A DNA stretch of 5,517 nt from Spartobacteria bacterium (GCA_003136515.1 PLEU01000101.1:1-5517), one strand, 5' to 3'; counted from the stretch's first letter, positions 1-5,517 are shown. Made by a program: numbers and translations. Notes: generated from the letters alone by a model not told the origin.

Positions 1-825
1 CAGCAGGATCACAACGGATTTACCCATCAGGATCCCGGCTTCCTTGATCACGTCATTAACAAAAAAGCCGATATTGTTCGCGTCTATCTTCCGGCGGATG
101 CGAACTGTCTGCTCTCCGTTTTTGATCACTGTCTGCGGAGTCGGAATTATGTTAATGTAGTGGTTGCGGGCAAGCATGCCCTTCCCCAATGGCTCACCAT
201 TGAAGAGGCCGTGGTGCACTGCACTGAGGGTATTGGCATCTGGCAATGGGCCAGTAACGATCAGGACGGTGAACCTGATGTTGTTATGGGCTGTTGCGGA
301 GACACACCGACTCTTGAAATACTAGCAGCCACATCCATCCTGAGAGAGCATCTTCCCGATCTGAAAATCCGAGTTATCAACGTTGTAGATTTGATGAAAC
401 TCCAGTCGGCAAGTGAGCATCCGCACGGCTTAAACGAAGCGGATTACGATGCCCTTTTCACCAAAGACAAGCACATCATCTTCGGATTTCATGGATACTC
501 TTCACTGGTTCACCGACTGACCTATCGGCGCACCAACCGCAATCTGCATGTCCGTGGTTATAAGGAAGAGGGGACCATAACAACTGCCTTCGATATGAGG
601 GTTCAGAACGATCTCGACCGCTTCCACCTTGTGCAGGACGTGGTAGATCGGCTGCCACAACTCGGATCAAAGGGTGCCTATCTCAAGCAGGAAATGCAGG
701 ACAAACTTATCAAGCATAAACTTTATATCGATGAGCACGGTGAGGATCTCCCGGAAATCCGGAACTGGAAGTGGGGCCGTCACGTATCTCAACACAGCAA
801 CCCTTCAGCGGTCAACCAGCGCTGA
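1..825 (+). CDS. xfp: Phosphoketolase, C-terminal part (5' end outside window)
   Basis: Thiamine-diphosphate enzyme of the cytoplasm. It cleaves xylulose-5-phosphate (and often fructose-6-phosphate) with phosphate to give acetyl-phosphate plus glyceraldehyde-3-phosphate or erythrose-4-phosphate. The frame is open from base 1 and gives 274 residues; the family is about 800 residues long, so roughly the last third is present. The window opens on [13 protein letters not shown] (codons 2-14), whose two histidines (codons 4 and 9) are the conserved active-site pair of phosphoketolases. Further family landmarks are [54 protein letters not shown] and [17 protein letters not shown]. The protein normally ends soon after the R-x-W-x-W segment; here about 16 more residues ([16 protein letters not shown]) follow, ending at TGA 823-825. 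Acetate kinase is the usual partner gene and is not downstream here; it could lie upstream. Family assignment is secure, but xylulose-5-P versus fructose-6-P preference cannot be read from this fragment. Confidence 0.96.
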   Translation, partial: QQDHNGFTHQDPGFLDHVINKKADIVRVYLPADANCLLSVFDHCLRSRNYVNVVVAGKHALPQWLTIEEAVVHCTEGIGIWQWASNDQDGEPDVVMGCCGDTPTLEILAATSILREHLPDLKIRVINVVDLMKLQSASEHPHGLNEADYDALFTKDKHIIFGFHGYSSLVHRLTYRRTNRNLHVRGYKEEGTITTAFDMRVQNDLDRFHLVQDVVDRLPQLGSKGAYLKQEMQDKLIKHKLYIDEHGEDLPEIRNWKWGRHVSQHSNPSAVNQR

Positions 826-832
826 TCAACGC

Positions 833-837
833 AGGAG
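833..837 (+). promoter_or_regulatory. Ribosome binding site of the SpoIIAA-like gene
   Basis: AGGAG lies 6 bases before the ATG at 844. It is the clearest Shine-Dalgarno sequence in the window and fixes this start. The other genes have weak sites or start inside the preceding stop codon. Confidence 0.75.
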
Positions 838-843
838 CACATA

Positions 844-1215
844 ATGCCTATTCAAATAAACGAGGAAAACGGAGGAAAGTTCATCGCCGTTCATGTCAGT
901 GGAAAGATCGTAAAGGAGGATTATGAAAAACTCTTTCCAAAATTCGAACGACTGGCCCGTGCTTACCAAAAATTAGGTATACTCTACGAAATGAGTGATT
1001 TTCACCGATGGGATCTGGTCTCCCTATACGAGGGAAAGGTGCTGAAGATCCAATGCTCCGACATCTTCAAACATGTGGAACGGTGTGCAATGGTCGGGAA
1101 TAAAAATTGGCAAGAGGTGATGACGACTCTTTGTAATCCATTCACGAAGGTGGAAATTCCATATTTCGATCTTCGCAATATTGCTTCAACACGAAAGTGG
1201 CTGGAAGAGGCATAG
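844..1215 (+). CDS. SpoIIAA/STAS-like small protein
   Basis: A 123-residue soluble protein with no signal peptide or membrane segment. It matches, by overall pattern, the SpoIIAA-like family (Pfam PF11964, STAS fold). An N-terminal strand pair contains FIAVHVSGKIVKEDYEKLFPKF (about residues 13-34), where the x-V-x-G-K-[IV]-x-x-x-D-Y motif is typical. A helix-strand unit follows (LARAYQKLGILYEMSDF), then an acidic/aromatic middle, the strand VERCAMVGNKNW, and a C-terminal VEIPYFDLRNIASTRKWLEE resembling the family's ending 'F.....ARAWL'. Length is usual for the family. It starts 18 bases after the phosphoketolase stop with a good AGGAG site, so it is probably cotranscribed. Relatives are described as STAS-like proteins, in some cases thought to bind small hydrophobic ligands or partner proteins; no serine-phosphorylation role can be shown here. 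Its job in this cluster is unknown. Confidence 0.82.
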   Translation: MPIQINEENGGKFIAVHVSGKIVKEDYEKLFPKFERLARAYQKLGILYEMSDFHRWDLVSLYEGKVLKIQCSDIFKHVERCAMVGNKNWQEVMTTLCNPFTKVEIPYFDLRNIASTRKWLEEA

Positions 1216-1221
1216 AAACCT

Positions 1222-1446
1222 ATGGACAAGAAAAGTCACCGCCAGCCTCATCATGAAGATGGTCCGGGCCACGGTATTCACTACGCTCATAGCCCGTACT
1301 GGAAACGGGCTCACTATGACTGGCGGTTCTGGATCGTCGTTCTATTGATGCTGGTGGCTATGTTGACCTATGTGGGCACGGAGGATCTGGCTTGGCGTCC
1401 ACGCCTTCCCTCAGAGACTCTATTGAGAGGGGGACTCATCAGATAA
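1222..1446 (+). CDS. Small His-rich single-pass membrane protein, unknown function
   Basis: A 74-residue protein that I cannot assign to a named family. The first 31 residues are hydrophilic and carry seven histidines (positions 6, 10, 11, 17, 20, 23, 31). A basic/aromatic patch (WKRAHYDWR, 27-35) comes next, then one membrane segment (about F36-V51, FWIVVLLMLVAMLTYV) and a short polar tail with DLAWRPRLP. Positive charge before the membrane segment predicts N-terminus in the cytoplasm and tail outside. There is no signal-peptidase or lipobox motif. It begins 6 bases after the upstream stop; the only Shine-Dalgarno-like sequence is GAGG at 1207-1210, 11 bases from the ATG, so translation may depend on the upstream gene. 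The compact spacing, the plausible membrane protein and the lack of a better frame argue that it is real. The His-rich end could bind metal or sense pH, but this is inference only. Confidence 0.72.
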   Translation: MDKKSHRQPHHEDGPGHGIHYAHSPYWKRAHYDWRFWIVVLLMLVAMLTYVGTEDLAWRPRLPSETLLRGGLIR

Positions 1447-1477
1447 AAGGATTAAGAACACATAAGAGCCATCCGCC

Positions 1478-2575
1478 ATGAATATTAATAAACTTGCCGA
1501 TAACATAGGGGCTCTTTTTGCAGGTGATCGTGGACTGCTGGCTATGGATGAGAGCAATCCCACCTGCAACAAGCGGTTTGAAGCAGCCGGAATATTACAG
1601 GATGAGGAGAGCAGACGGGAATATCGTGAAATGGTCATTACGACGCCCGGTCTGTGTGAGTACATCGGCGGAGTTATCCTCTATGATGAGACGATTCGTC
1701 AGGCGAAGCGCGACGGCACCCCCTTCATTCAAATGATAATAGAGGCTGGGATCATTCCAGGTATCAAGGTTGATCTGGGTGAAGAGGAACTGGCAGCCCA
1801 TCCGGGGGAAAAGATCACCGCTGGCTTGGATGGCCTACGCGAGCGCCTTGATGATTACTACAAGATGGGAGCCCGATTTGCAAAGTGGCGTTCGCTGATC
1901 GCTCTTGGCGAGCGCATTCCAAGCCGGGGGTGCCTTGAGGCAAATATGCAGACGTTAGCCCGCTATGCGGCACTCTGTCAGGAGTCGAACCTTGTCCCCA
2001 TTGTCGAGCCGGAGGTCCTGATGGAGGGAGATCATACCTTAGCAAGATGCCGCACAGTAACAGAGGATGTGCTGCATATTCTATTTGAGGAGTTGTATCA
2101 CCAAAGTGTGCTCCTGGAGGGGGTGATTCTCAAACCTAATATGATTCTGCCTGGGTTAACTTGCCCGCGTCAGGAATCGATAGAGGAGGTAGCAGAGACC
2201 ACGGTTCTCTCTCTACTGCGAGTCGTACCAGCGGCAGTTCCTGCCATCGCCTTTCTATCAGGCGGGCAATCGGGAGAGTTGGCCTCGGAACGACTCAATA
2301 CCATGAATCTTCAATTCAAAGGACGTTTGCCCTGGATACTCACCTTTTCCTTTGCCCGTGCCATCCAGCACCCCGCTCTGGAGATTTGGAATGGCAAGGA
2401 GTCCAATGTCCCTGCGGCCCAACGGGCACTCGCTCATCGCGCCAAATGCAACTGGGCTGCGCGTGGTGGAAAATACGTTTCTTCAATGGAACAGCATCCT
2501 CAGGAGAACATTGATATTCGCTCATCAGATTTTGAAACCAATAGAGTCCGCCTTTTCGAAACAGAGAGAGCATGA
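1478..2575 (+). CDS. fba: Class I fructose-1,6-bisphosphate aldolase
   Basis: Schiff-base (metal-independent) aldolase of glycolysis/gluconeogenesis: fructose-1,6-bisphosphate <=> dihydroxyacetone phosphate + glyceraldehyde-3-phosphate. 365 residues, normal for the eukaryote/cyanobacterial-type class I family. Motifs in order: LLAMDESNPTCNKRF (residues 20-34, active-site D24), TTPGLCEYI (55-63), GIKVD with K97, FAKWR with K136, LVPIVEPEV with E177 and E179, and LLEGVILKPNM with Schiff-base lysine K219, which fits the PROSITE class I active-site pattern. SGGQS (261-265) and FSFARAIQ with R294 complete the phosphate-binding elements. These correspond to muscle K107, K146, E187, K229 and R303. 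The MDESN-x-TC and TTPGL-x-EYI segments resemble plastid/cyanobacterial enzymes more than muscle ones. The last 25 residues are divergent and lack the terminal tyrosine of animal enzymes. The ATG at 1478 is supported by the N-terminal motif spacing; the ribosome site is weak (AAGAG, 1464-1468). The stop overlaps the next start. Confidence 0.96.
   Translation: MNINKLADNIGALFAGDRGLLAMDESNPTCNKRFEAAGILQDEESRREYREMVITTPGLCEYIGGVILYDETIRQAKRDGTPFIQMIIEAGIIPGIKVDLGEEELAAHPGEKITAGLDGLRERLDDYYKMGARFAKWRSLIALGERIPSRGCLEANMQTLARYAALCQESNLVPIVEPEVLMEGDHTLARCRTVTEDVLHILFEELYHQSVLLEGVILKPNMILPGLTCPRQESIEEVAETTVLSLLRVVPAAVPAIAFLSGGQSGELASERLNTMNLQFKGRLPWILTFSFARAIQHPALEIWNGKESNVPAAQRALAHRAKCNWAARGGKYVSSMEQHPQENIDIRSSDFETNRVRLFETERA
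2572..2575 (+). promoter_or_regulatory. ATGA stop/start overlap, aldolase to channel
   Basis: The aldolase TGA (2573-2575) shares bases with the channel ATG (2572-2574). This arrangement usually means termination-reinitiation coupling and supports the chosen start of the channel gene. Confidence 0.8.
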
Positions 2576-3366
2576 GCAGAGAAAATGCAATTTATCCCCC
2601 GATGGCGGCGCTTTTGAAAAAGCTTCAACTGCCAATGCTATTACTCTGTTTTGTATGGCTAGGCATCCTTATTAGCGGAGTCGCCTTTGGGGAGAGTCGG
2701 GCATTCTTATATGTTGGCACCGGTATTTGGATTCTCTTCATCCTTTATTTTATCGTACACTTGGTGACCGTTACTAATCGGATAGCATTTCTTAAAAAGA
2801 ATTGGCTCTTTGTGCTTGCGCTTCTTGTTTCTGTACTGCGCTTTTTCCCCGTTCTGCAGAGTCTTCCCTTGGTGCATGCCATGACTGCAACGTTCGGAAT
2901 GCAGGTTATTTGGATGTTCGCATCAGCAGATCAGGGAATGCGTTCCCTTCGTCGTGCCCTTGGCCATCGCGGATCTGGATATGCACTCGCTCTGACCGTG
3001 GTGGTGATCCTTACCGGTGCAGCCTGCATGCTTCATTTTGAGGGGGCTTCTGATGATCCAAAGAGCATCCACACTTATCTGAATGCTCTCTGGTGGACGG
3101 CCATGCAGATGACGAATATAGGAAGTTCTTATACTATAACCACTACCGGCGGGCGAATTCTCTGTCTTGGCATATCGATCTACGCAGCTGTGATGTTTGG
3201 TTATCTCACAGCCCTCTTGGCAACATTCCTTATTGATCGCGATATCAAAGATCCGAAGCCGGATATTGGGTATCAGAAGTCAAATCAGGAAATTCATGAA
3301 CAAATTATCCAATTACGCCAAGTCGTAGAGGAGGTTTTGATACGTCTTCCCAGCCATACCAACTGA
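2572..3366 (+). CDS. Ion-channel-like membrane protein with atypical selectivity filter
   Basis: A 264-residue inner-membrane protein with the layout of a six-segment voltage-gated-like K+ channel subunit. Hydrophobic segments lie at about 20-39, 45-67, 78-96 and 137-155, with an intervening weaker one near 104-117. A basic stretch (RSLRRALGHRGSGY, 124-137) is followed by a pore helix (LNALWWTAMQMT, 170-181), a filter, and a last helix at about 195-221 (GRILCLGISIYAAVMFGYLTALLATFLI). ALWW.(A/V)..MT before the filter and FGYLTALLATF after it are typical of bacterial Ion_trans_2 (PF07885) channels. The filter itself is TNIGSSYTIT (181-190), not TVGYGD, so K+ selectivity cannot be assumed. The tail (238-260, NQEIHEQIIQLRQVVEEVLIRL) has heptad-spaced I/L/V and may form a coiled coil for assembly. 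The start overlaps the aldolase stop (ATGA) and is preceded only by purine-rich GAGAGAG, which suggests translational coupling. Transported ion and gating are unknown. Confidence 0.85.
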   Translation: MSRENAIYPPMAALLKKLQLPMLLLCFVWLGILISGVAFGESRAFLYVGTGIWILFILYFIVHLVTVTNRIAFLKKNWLFVLALLVSVLRFFPVLQSLPLVHAMTATFGMQVIWMFASADQGMRSLRRALGHRGSGYALALTVVVILTGAACMLHFEGASDDPKSIHTYLNALWWTAMQMTNIGSSYTITTTGGRILCLGISIYAAVMFGYLTALLATFLIDRDIKDPKPDIGYQKSNQEIHEQIIQLRQVVEEVLIRLPSHTN

Positions 3367-3515
3367 TTCAGTCATCAACTAATCTCTCTATTCATGGGTT
3401 CCTATTTTTCGATATGCTAATCCACTCTCCATTTCCATCCGGACGATTTGCTTATCCTAGCGGTACAACGGATGCCGGTTTTGGCAGGACGGCACAATTC
3501 TGACCTAAGTTGAAA
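3367..3515 (+). other. Intergenic region between two gene groups; possible promoter region
   Basis: About 149 bases without a gene, visibly more A/T-rich in its first half than the flanking genes. The -10-like boxes TATGCT (3413-3418) and TATCCT (3453-3458) can be picked out, but neither has a good -35 box at 16-18 bases; the best is TTCATG (3391-3396), a weak match. CATCCG (3436-3441) pairs with CGGATG (3469-3474) across a 27-base loop, and TGCC-GGTTTT-GGCA (3473-3486) forms a short 4-bp stem. No stem followed by a T-run is present, so I see no factor-independent terminator for the upstream genes. This is the likely place for a second promoter, but the sequence does not prove one. Confidence 0.35.
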
Positions 3516-4355
3516 ATGCGCCGGAAATTCATCATCGGCGATTGGAAAATGCATACAAATGCAGATGAAGCAGGACAACTTGCCAGGGATGTAGCTGAGG
3601 GCTTGGAGATGGGAAAACGGGTATATGTCGGGATTTGTCCCCCACTTCCTTATCTGGCGCTTGTCGGAGTAAATATAAAGGGCAGCCAGGTTTCCCTAGG
3701 AGCTCAGAACCTCTCTCCCGAAAAGGAAGGAGCATTCACCGGCGAAGTCAGCCCGACGATGTTACACGATCTCGGGTGCACGTTTGTTATTCTTGGACAC
3801 AGCGAACGCCGACACAAGCTGGGTGAATCCGATGCGTTCATCAACCGGAAGGTCCATGTTGCCCTGGATGCCGGCCTCGATGTGATCTTCTGTGTTGGTG
3901 AAACGCTGCAGCAACGCGAGGCCAATCAGACCTCGGAAGTTCTTGAAAGCCAGATCATTCTGGGTTTGGCGGCACTTTCATCGGCGAGCTTGCGCCAGCT
4001 CAGCATCGCTTACGAACCGGTCTGGGCCATCGGGAATACCGGACACCAACCTGCGCCTCGGCAGGCGGAAGAAGAGCACATTGTTATCAGAGATAGCGTC
4101 GCTCGGATGTTTGGGGAAGCGTCCCAATCTGTTGTGATTCAGTATGGAGTCAGCGTCGAACCTGAGAACGCTGCTGCGCTGCTGGTGCAACCCAACGTGA
4201 ACGGTGGACTTAACGGTGAGGCCAGCCTGAAAGCCGACGAATTTCTGGCCATCGTTCAAGATGGCAATCGAACAAACGTAAATAGAGGAAAAAGCGACAT
4301 AAAAGGAATCCCTCTACTCCCTTGCCAAGTGCAAGCACGGCCACGACGACTATGA
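3516..4355 (+). CDS. tpiA: Triosephosphate isomerase family protein, divergent
   Basis: TIM-barrel isomerase, expected to interconvert dihydroxyacetone phosphate and glyceraldehyde-3-phosphate. The ATG at 3516 gives MRRKFIIGDWKM, matching the usual MR-x-x-FIxGNWKMN start; a TTG two codons upstream (3510) is less likely. Catalytic K11, H95 (VILGHSERR, 92-99) and E167 (AYEPVWAIG, 165-173) are present, as are GAQN (62-65), GAFTGEVSP (72-80) and FCVGET (125-130). Several normally fixed positions are changed: N of GNWKMN is D9 and its last N is H13; loop 6 reads AIGNTGHQPAP instead of AIGTGKTATP, with one extra residue and no lysine; YGGS is YGVS (210-213); and the phosphate-binding LVGGAS is LNGEAS (232-237). 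The protein has 279 residues against about 250, the excess being a basic, low-complexity-like tail after FLAIV. It may be a working but divergent enzyme, or a paralogue acting on another sugar phosphate (TIM paralogues such as EryH are known). No clear ribosome site precedes it. Confidence 0.88.
   Translation: MRRKFIIGDWKMHTNADEAGQLARDVAEGLEMGKRVYVGICPPLPYLALVGVNIKGSQVSLGAQNLSPEKEGAFTGEVSPTMLHDLGCTFVILGHSERRHKLGESDAFINRKVHVALDAGLDVIFCVGETLQQREANQTSEVLESQIILGLAALSSASLRQLSIAYEPVWAIGNTGHQPAPRQAEEEHIVIRDSVARMFGEASQSVVIQYGVSVEPENAAALLVQPNVNGGLNGEASLKADEFLAIVQDGNRTNVNRGKSDIKGIPLLPCQVQARPRRL
4321..4335 (+). repeat. Short hairpin-forming inverted repeat in the isomerase tail
   Basis: CTTGC-CAAGT-GCAAG makes a perfect 5-bp stem with a 5-base loop, ending 16 bases before the manA ATG. 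There is no following T-run, so it is not a terminator. It could affect manA initiation, but a stem this short can occur by chance. Confidence 0.3.
4352..4355 (+). promoter_or_regulatory. ATGA stop/start overlap, isomerase to manA
   Basis: The isomerase TGA (4353-4355) overlaps the manA ATG (4352-4354). No Shine-Dalgarno sequence is visible just upstream. This favours the ATG at 4352 over an in-frame TTG at 4322 and implies coupled translation. Confidence 0.75.
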
Positions 4356-5353
4356 CTAAGATACCACTCTATCCTCTGCGATTTGAGCCGATCTATCAGT
4401 ATCGCCCCTGGGGAGGGCGCCGTCTGGCAGATCTGCTATTCAAGCCATTACCAAAAAATGAGCCGATTGGGGAAGCGTGGCTCCTAAGCGACCGCGATGA
4501 TCACGCCAGCATCGTTTCGCATGGAGCGCTCAAAGGTAGCACCTTACGAGAGCTGATGCAGGGTCGGCCAGAGGAAATCTTGGGAAAACTGGCCTCGGAT
4601 TTTCAACGATTCCCGCTGCTGCTTAAGTTTCTGGATGTACAGCGAAAACTATCTGTTCAGGTGCACCCCTCGGATGCAGATACGAAATACATCCCAACGG
4701 GAGAGAAAGGGAAAACAGAAGCCTGGGTTGTGTTGGAAACGGGTAAAGAAAGCCGTATTTATGCCGGATTGAAGCCATGGACCACTGAGGACATCCTGCG
4801 CCAGTCGTTGGAGAATGGATCACTGGCCGATCATATCTCAAGCTTTATACCCAAGCTTGGCGATGGAGTCCTGATCCCTGCCGGCACGGTTCATTCTCTC
4901 AGTGATGTGGTGGTTTTCGAGGTTCAGGAAAACAGCGATATCACTTTTCGTCTCTATGACTGGAAAAGTATTGATCCCAAAACAGGCACGCTTCGCCCTC
5001 TTCAGATTGATCAAGCACTGGCCTGCACCAAACTGACACAGGTTGAAATCCAAGCCTCACAACCTGTGGTGATTGAGCTGAATCCTATCCTTCGAGAGAG
5101 GCTTGTTGCGTGTGATCATTTCGTACTCTGGAGGTGCCGAGGCGCATTGCCGTTCATCGTCGGTGCGGTAGCAACACCTCGGATCCTCGTCTGCATCGAT
5201 GGGGAAGGCCACTTGGAAAACGCAGGGGGCAGTTATGCCATCACCAAAGGGGACGTGCTCCTGTTGCCCGCTATCCTCGGCACTTCTCTCTGCCAACCTC
5301 ATGGAGAAGTTAACCTTTTGGAGATTTCCCTGCCAGAGCGCATAAAGCAATGA
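4352..5353 (+). CDS. manA: Mannose-6-phosphate isomerase, type I (cupin, zinc)
   Basis: Zinc-dependent cytoplasmic isomerase: mannose-6-phosphate <=> fructose-6-phosphate, linking glycolysis to mannose-derived sugars. 333 residues, the length of the short Bacillus-type PMI. The N-terminal PLRFEPIYQYRPWGGRRL (8-25) is the family signature for PMI starts (x-E-x-x-W-G-G-x-x-L). IGEAWLLSD (39-47) follows. Predicted zinc ligands are Q103 and H105 (LSVQVHPSD, 100-108), E123 (KTEAWVVL) and H181 (IPAGTVHSL, 175-183). The substrate-binding arginine is in DITFRLYDW (R200). A second, degenerate cupin half occupies roughly 250-325 (FIVGAVATPRILVCIDGEGHL, GDVLLLPA). All key residues are intact, so activity is likely. 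Some relatives also isomerise other aldoses, which cannot be judged here. The start at 4352 is chosen because MTKIPLYPLRFEP fits the family N-terminus and forms the ATGA overlap. Confidence 0.95.
   Translation: MTKIPLYPLRFEPIYQYRPWGGRRLADLLFKPLPKNEPIGEAWLLSDRDDHASIVSHGALKGSTLRELMQGRPEEILGKLASDFQRFPLLLKFLDVQRKLSVQVHPSDADTKYIPTGEKGKTEAWVVLETGKESRIYAGLKPWTTEDILRQSLENGSLADHISSFIPKLGDGVLIPAGTVHSLSDVVVFEVQENSDITFRLYDWKSIDPKTGTLRPLQIDQALACTKLTQVEIQASQPVVIELNPILRERLVACDHFVLWRCRGALPFIVGAVATPRILVCIDGEGHLENAGGSYAITKGDVLLLPAILGTSLCQPHGEVNLLEISLPERIKQ
5350..5353 (+). promoter_or_regulatory. ATGA stop/start overlap, manA to HAD gene
   Basis: The manA TGA (5351-5353) overlaps the ATG (5350-5352) of the HAD gene. 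No distinct ribosome site is seen upstream, so coupling to manA translation is likely. Confidence 0.75.
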
Positions 5354-5517
5354 AACAGCTCATCGTTTTTGACCTAGATGGCACACTTGCCGAGAGCAAA
5401 TCCTCACTTGATGCAGAAATGGCATCACTTCTGACCGCACTGCTCGGGATTGTCAGAGTCTCCGTGATCTCCGGAGGTGACTGGCCTCAGTTTGAGAAGC
5501 AGGTGCTGGCCGCTCTC
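5350..5517 (+). CDS. HAD-superfamily phosphatase/phosphomannomutase-like, N-terminal part (3' end outside window)
   Basis: The first 56 residues of a cytoplasmic HAD enzyme. Motif I is VFDLDGTL (6-13), with nucleophile D8 and acid/base D10. Motif II is probably S41 in VSVISGGDW (37-45). The spacing of motif I to the I-S-G-G-D segment, followed by FEKQVL, resembles the eukaryotic-type phosphomannomutase and related HAD-IIB proteins (family pattern FDVDGTL ... VVGGSD). Direct overlap with manA supports conversion of mannose-6-phosphate to mannose-1-phosphate as the next step towards GDP-mannose. A sugar phosphatase of the Cof type or a mannosyl-3-phosphoglycerate-phosphatase-like enzyme is an alternative, because the cap domain that decides specificity is beyond the window. 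The HAD call is firm; the phosphomannomutase call is inference. Confidence 0.85.
   Translation, partial: MKQLIVFDLDGTLAESKSSLDAEMASLLTALLGIVRVSVISGGDWPQFEKQVLAAL

Noticed and set aside
476..670. Reverse-strand open frames opposite phosphoketolase and other genes
   Set aside because: They lie opposite strongly supported genes, resemble no known family and have no sign of independent initiation.
1407..1434. CCCTCA ... TGAGAGGG imperfect inverted repeat near the end of the small membrane protein gene
   Set aside because: It lies within coding sequence, has a bulged stem and lacks a T-run, so it is not a convincing terminator.
2352..2675. Alternative forward frame spanning the aldolase/channel junction
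   Set aside because: It is out of frame with two well-supported genes and its translation shows no recognisable domain.
3362..3372. Perfect inverted repeat ACTGA-T-TCAGT over the channel gene's stop codon
   Set aside because: A one-base centre cannot form a hairpin of that length and there is no T-run; it is too short to call an operator.
3394..3420. Possible 8-codon leader peptide (ATG to TAA) upstream of the isomerase
   Set aside because: It has no ribosome site, no run of a regulatory amino acid and no attenuator-like stems after it.
3510..3515. TTG start for the isomerase two codons upstream of the ATG
   Set aside because: The ATG at 3516 gives the standard family N-terminus (MRRKFI); the TTG adds only two residues and has no better ribosome site.
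4322..4351. TTG start for manA ten codons upstream
   Set aside because: The added residues (SASTATTT-like) match nothing in the family, and the ATG at 4352 makes an ATGA overlap like the other junctions.

Overview
The window is gene-dense: eight genes, all on the + strand, two of them cut by the window edges. It reads as a bacterial central-carbon and sugar-phosphate cluster. Gene order is phosphoketolase (3' part), SpoIIAA/STAS-like protein, small His-rich membrane protein, class I fructose-bisphosphate aldolase, ion-channel-like membrane protein, then a gap of about 150 bases, then a triosephosphate-isomerase-family protein, a type I mannose-6-phosphate isomerase and the 5' end of a HAD-family (phosphomannomutase-like) gene. 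The sequence looks roughly half G+C. Gene style, a plastid/cyanobacterial-type class I aldolase and a proteobacterial-style channel suggest a Gram-negative environmental bacterium, but I cannot name a phylum from this window.

Layout. Positions 1-2575 hold four closely spaced genes with gaps of 18, 6 and 31 bases. The channel gene starts inside the aldolase stop codon (ATGA, 2572-2575). Positions 3367-3515 are the only real intergenic region and may divide two transcription units. The second unit is very tight: the isomerase and ManA genes overlap by ATGA (4352-4355), and ManA and the HAD gene overlap by ATGA (5350-5353).

How the genes may work together. Phosphoketolase splits xylulose-5-P or fructose-6-P into acetyl-phosphate plus glyceraldehyde-3-P or erythrose-4-P. 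The triosephosphate isomerase and aldolase can turn the resulting triose phosphate back into fructose-1,6-bisphosphate. ManA and a phosphomannomutase-like HAD enzyme draw fructose-6-P towards mannose-1-P, a precursor of GDP-mannose glycans or mannose-based solutes. The cluster therefore looks like a carbon-partitioning module. It also contains a channel-like protein and two small accessory proteins whose roles are unknown.

Points worth a second look are the channel's altered selectivity filter, several changes at normally invariant sites in the triosephosphate isomerase, the small His-rich membrane protein, and the placement of a channel gene in translational overlap with a glycolytic enzyme. 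I saw no tRNA, rRNA, CRISPR array, insertion sequence or convincing factor-independent terminator.
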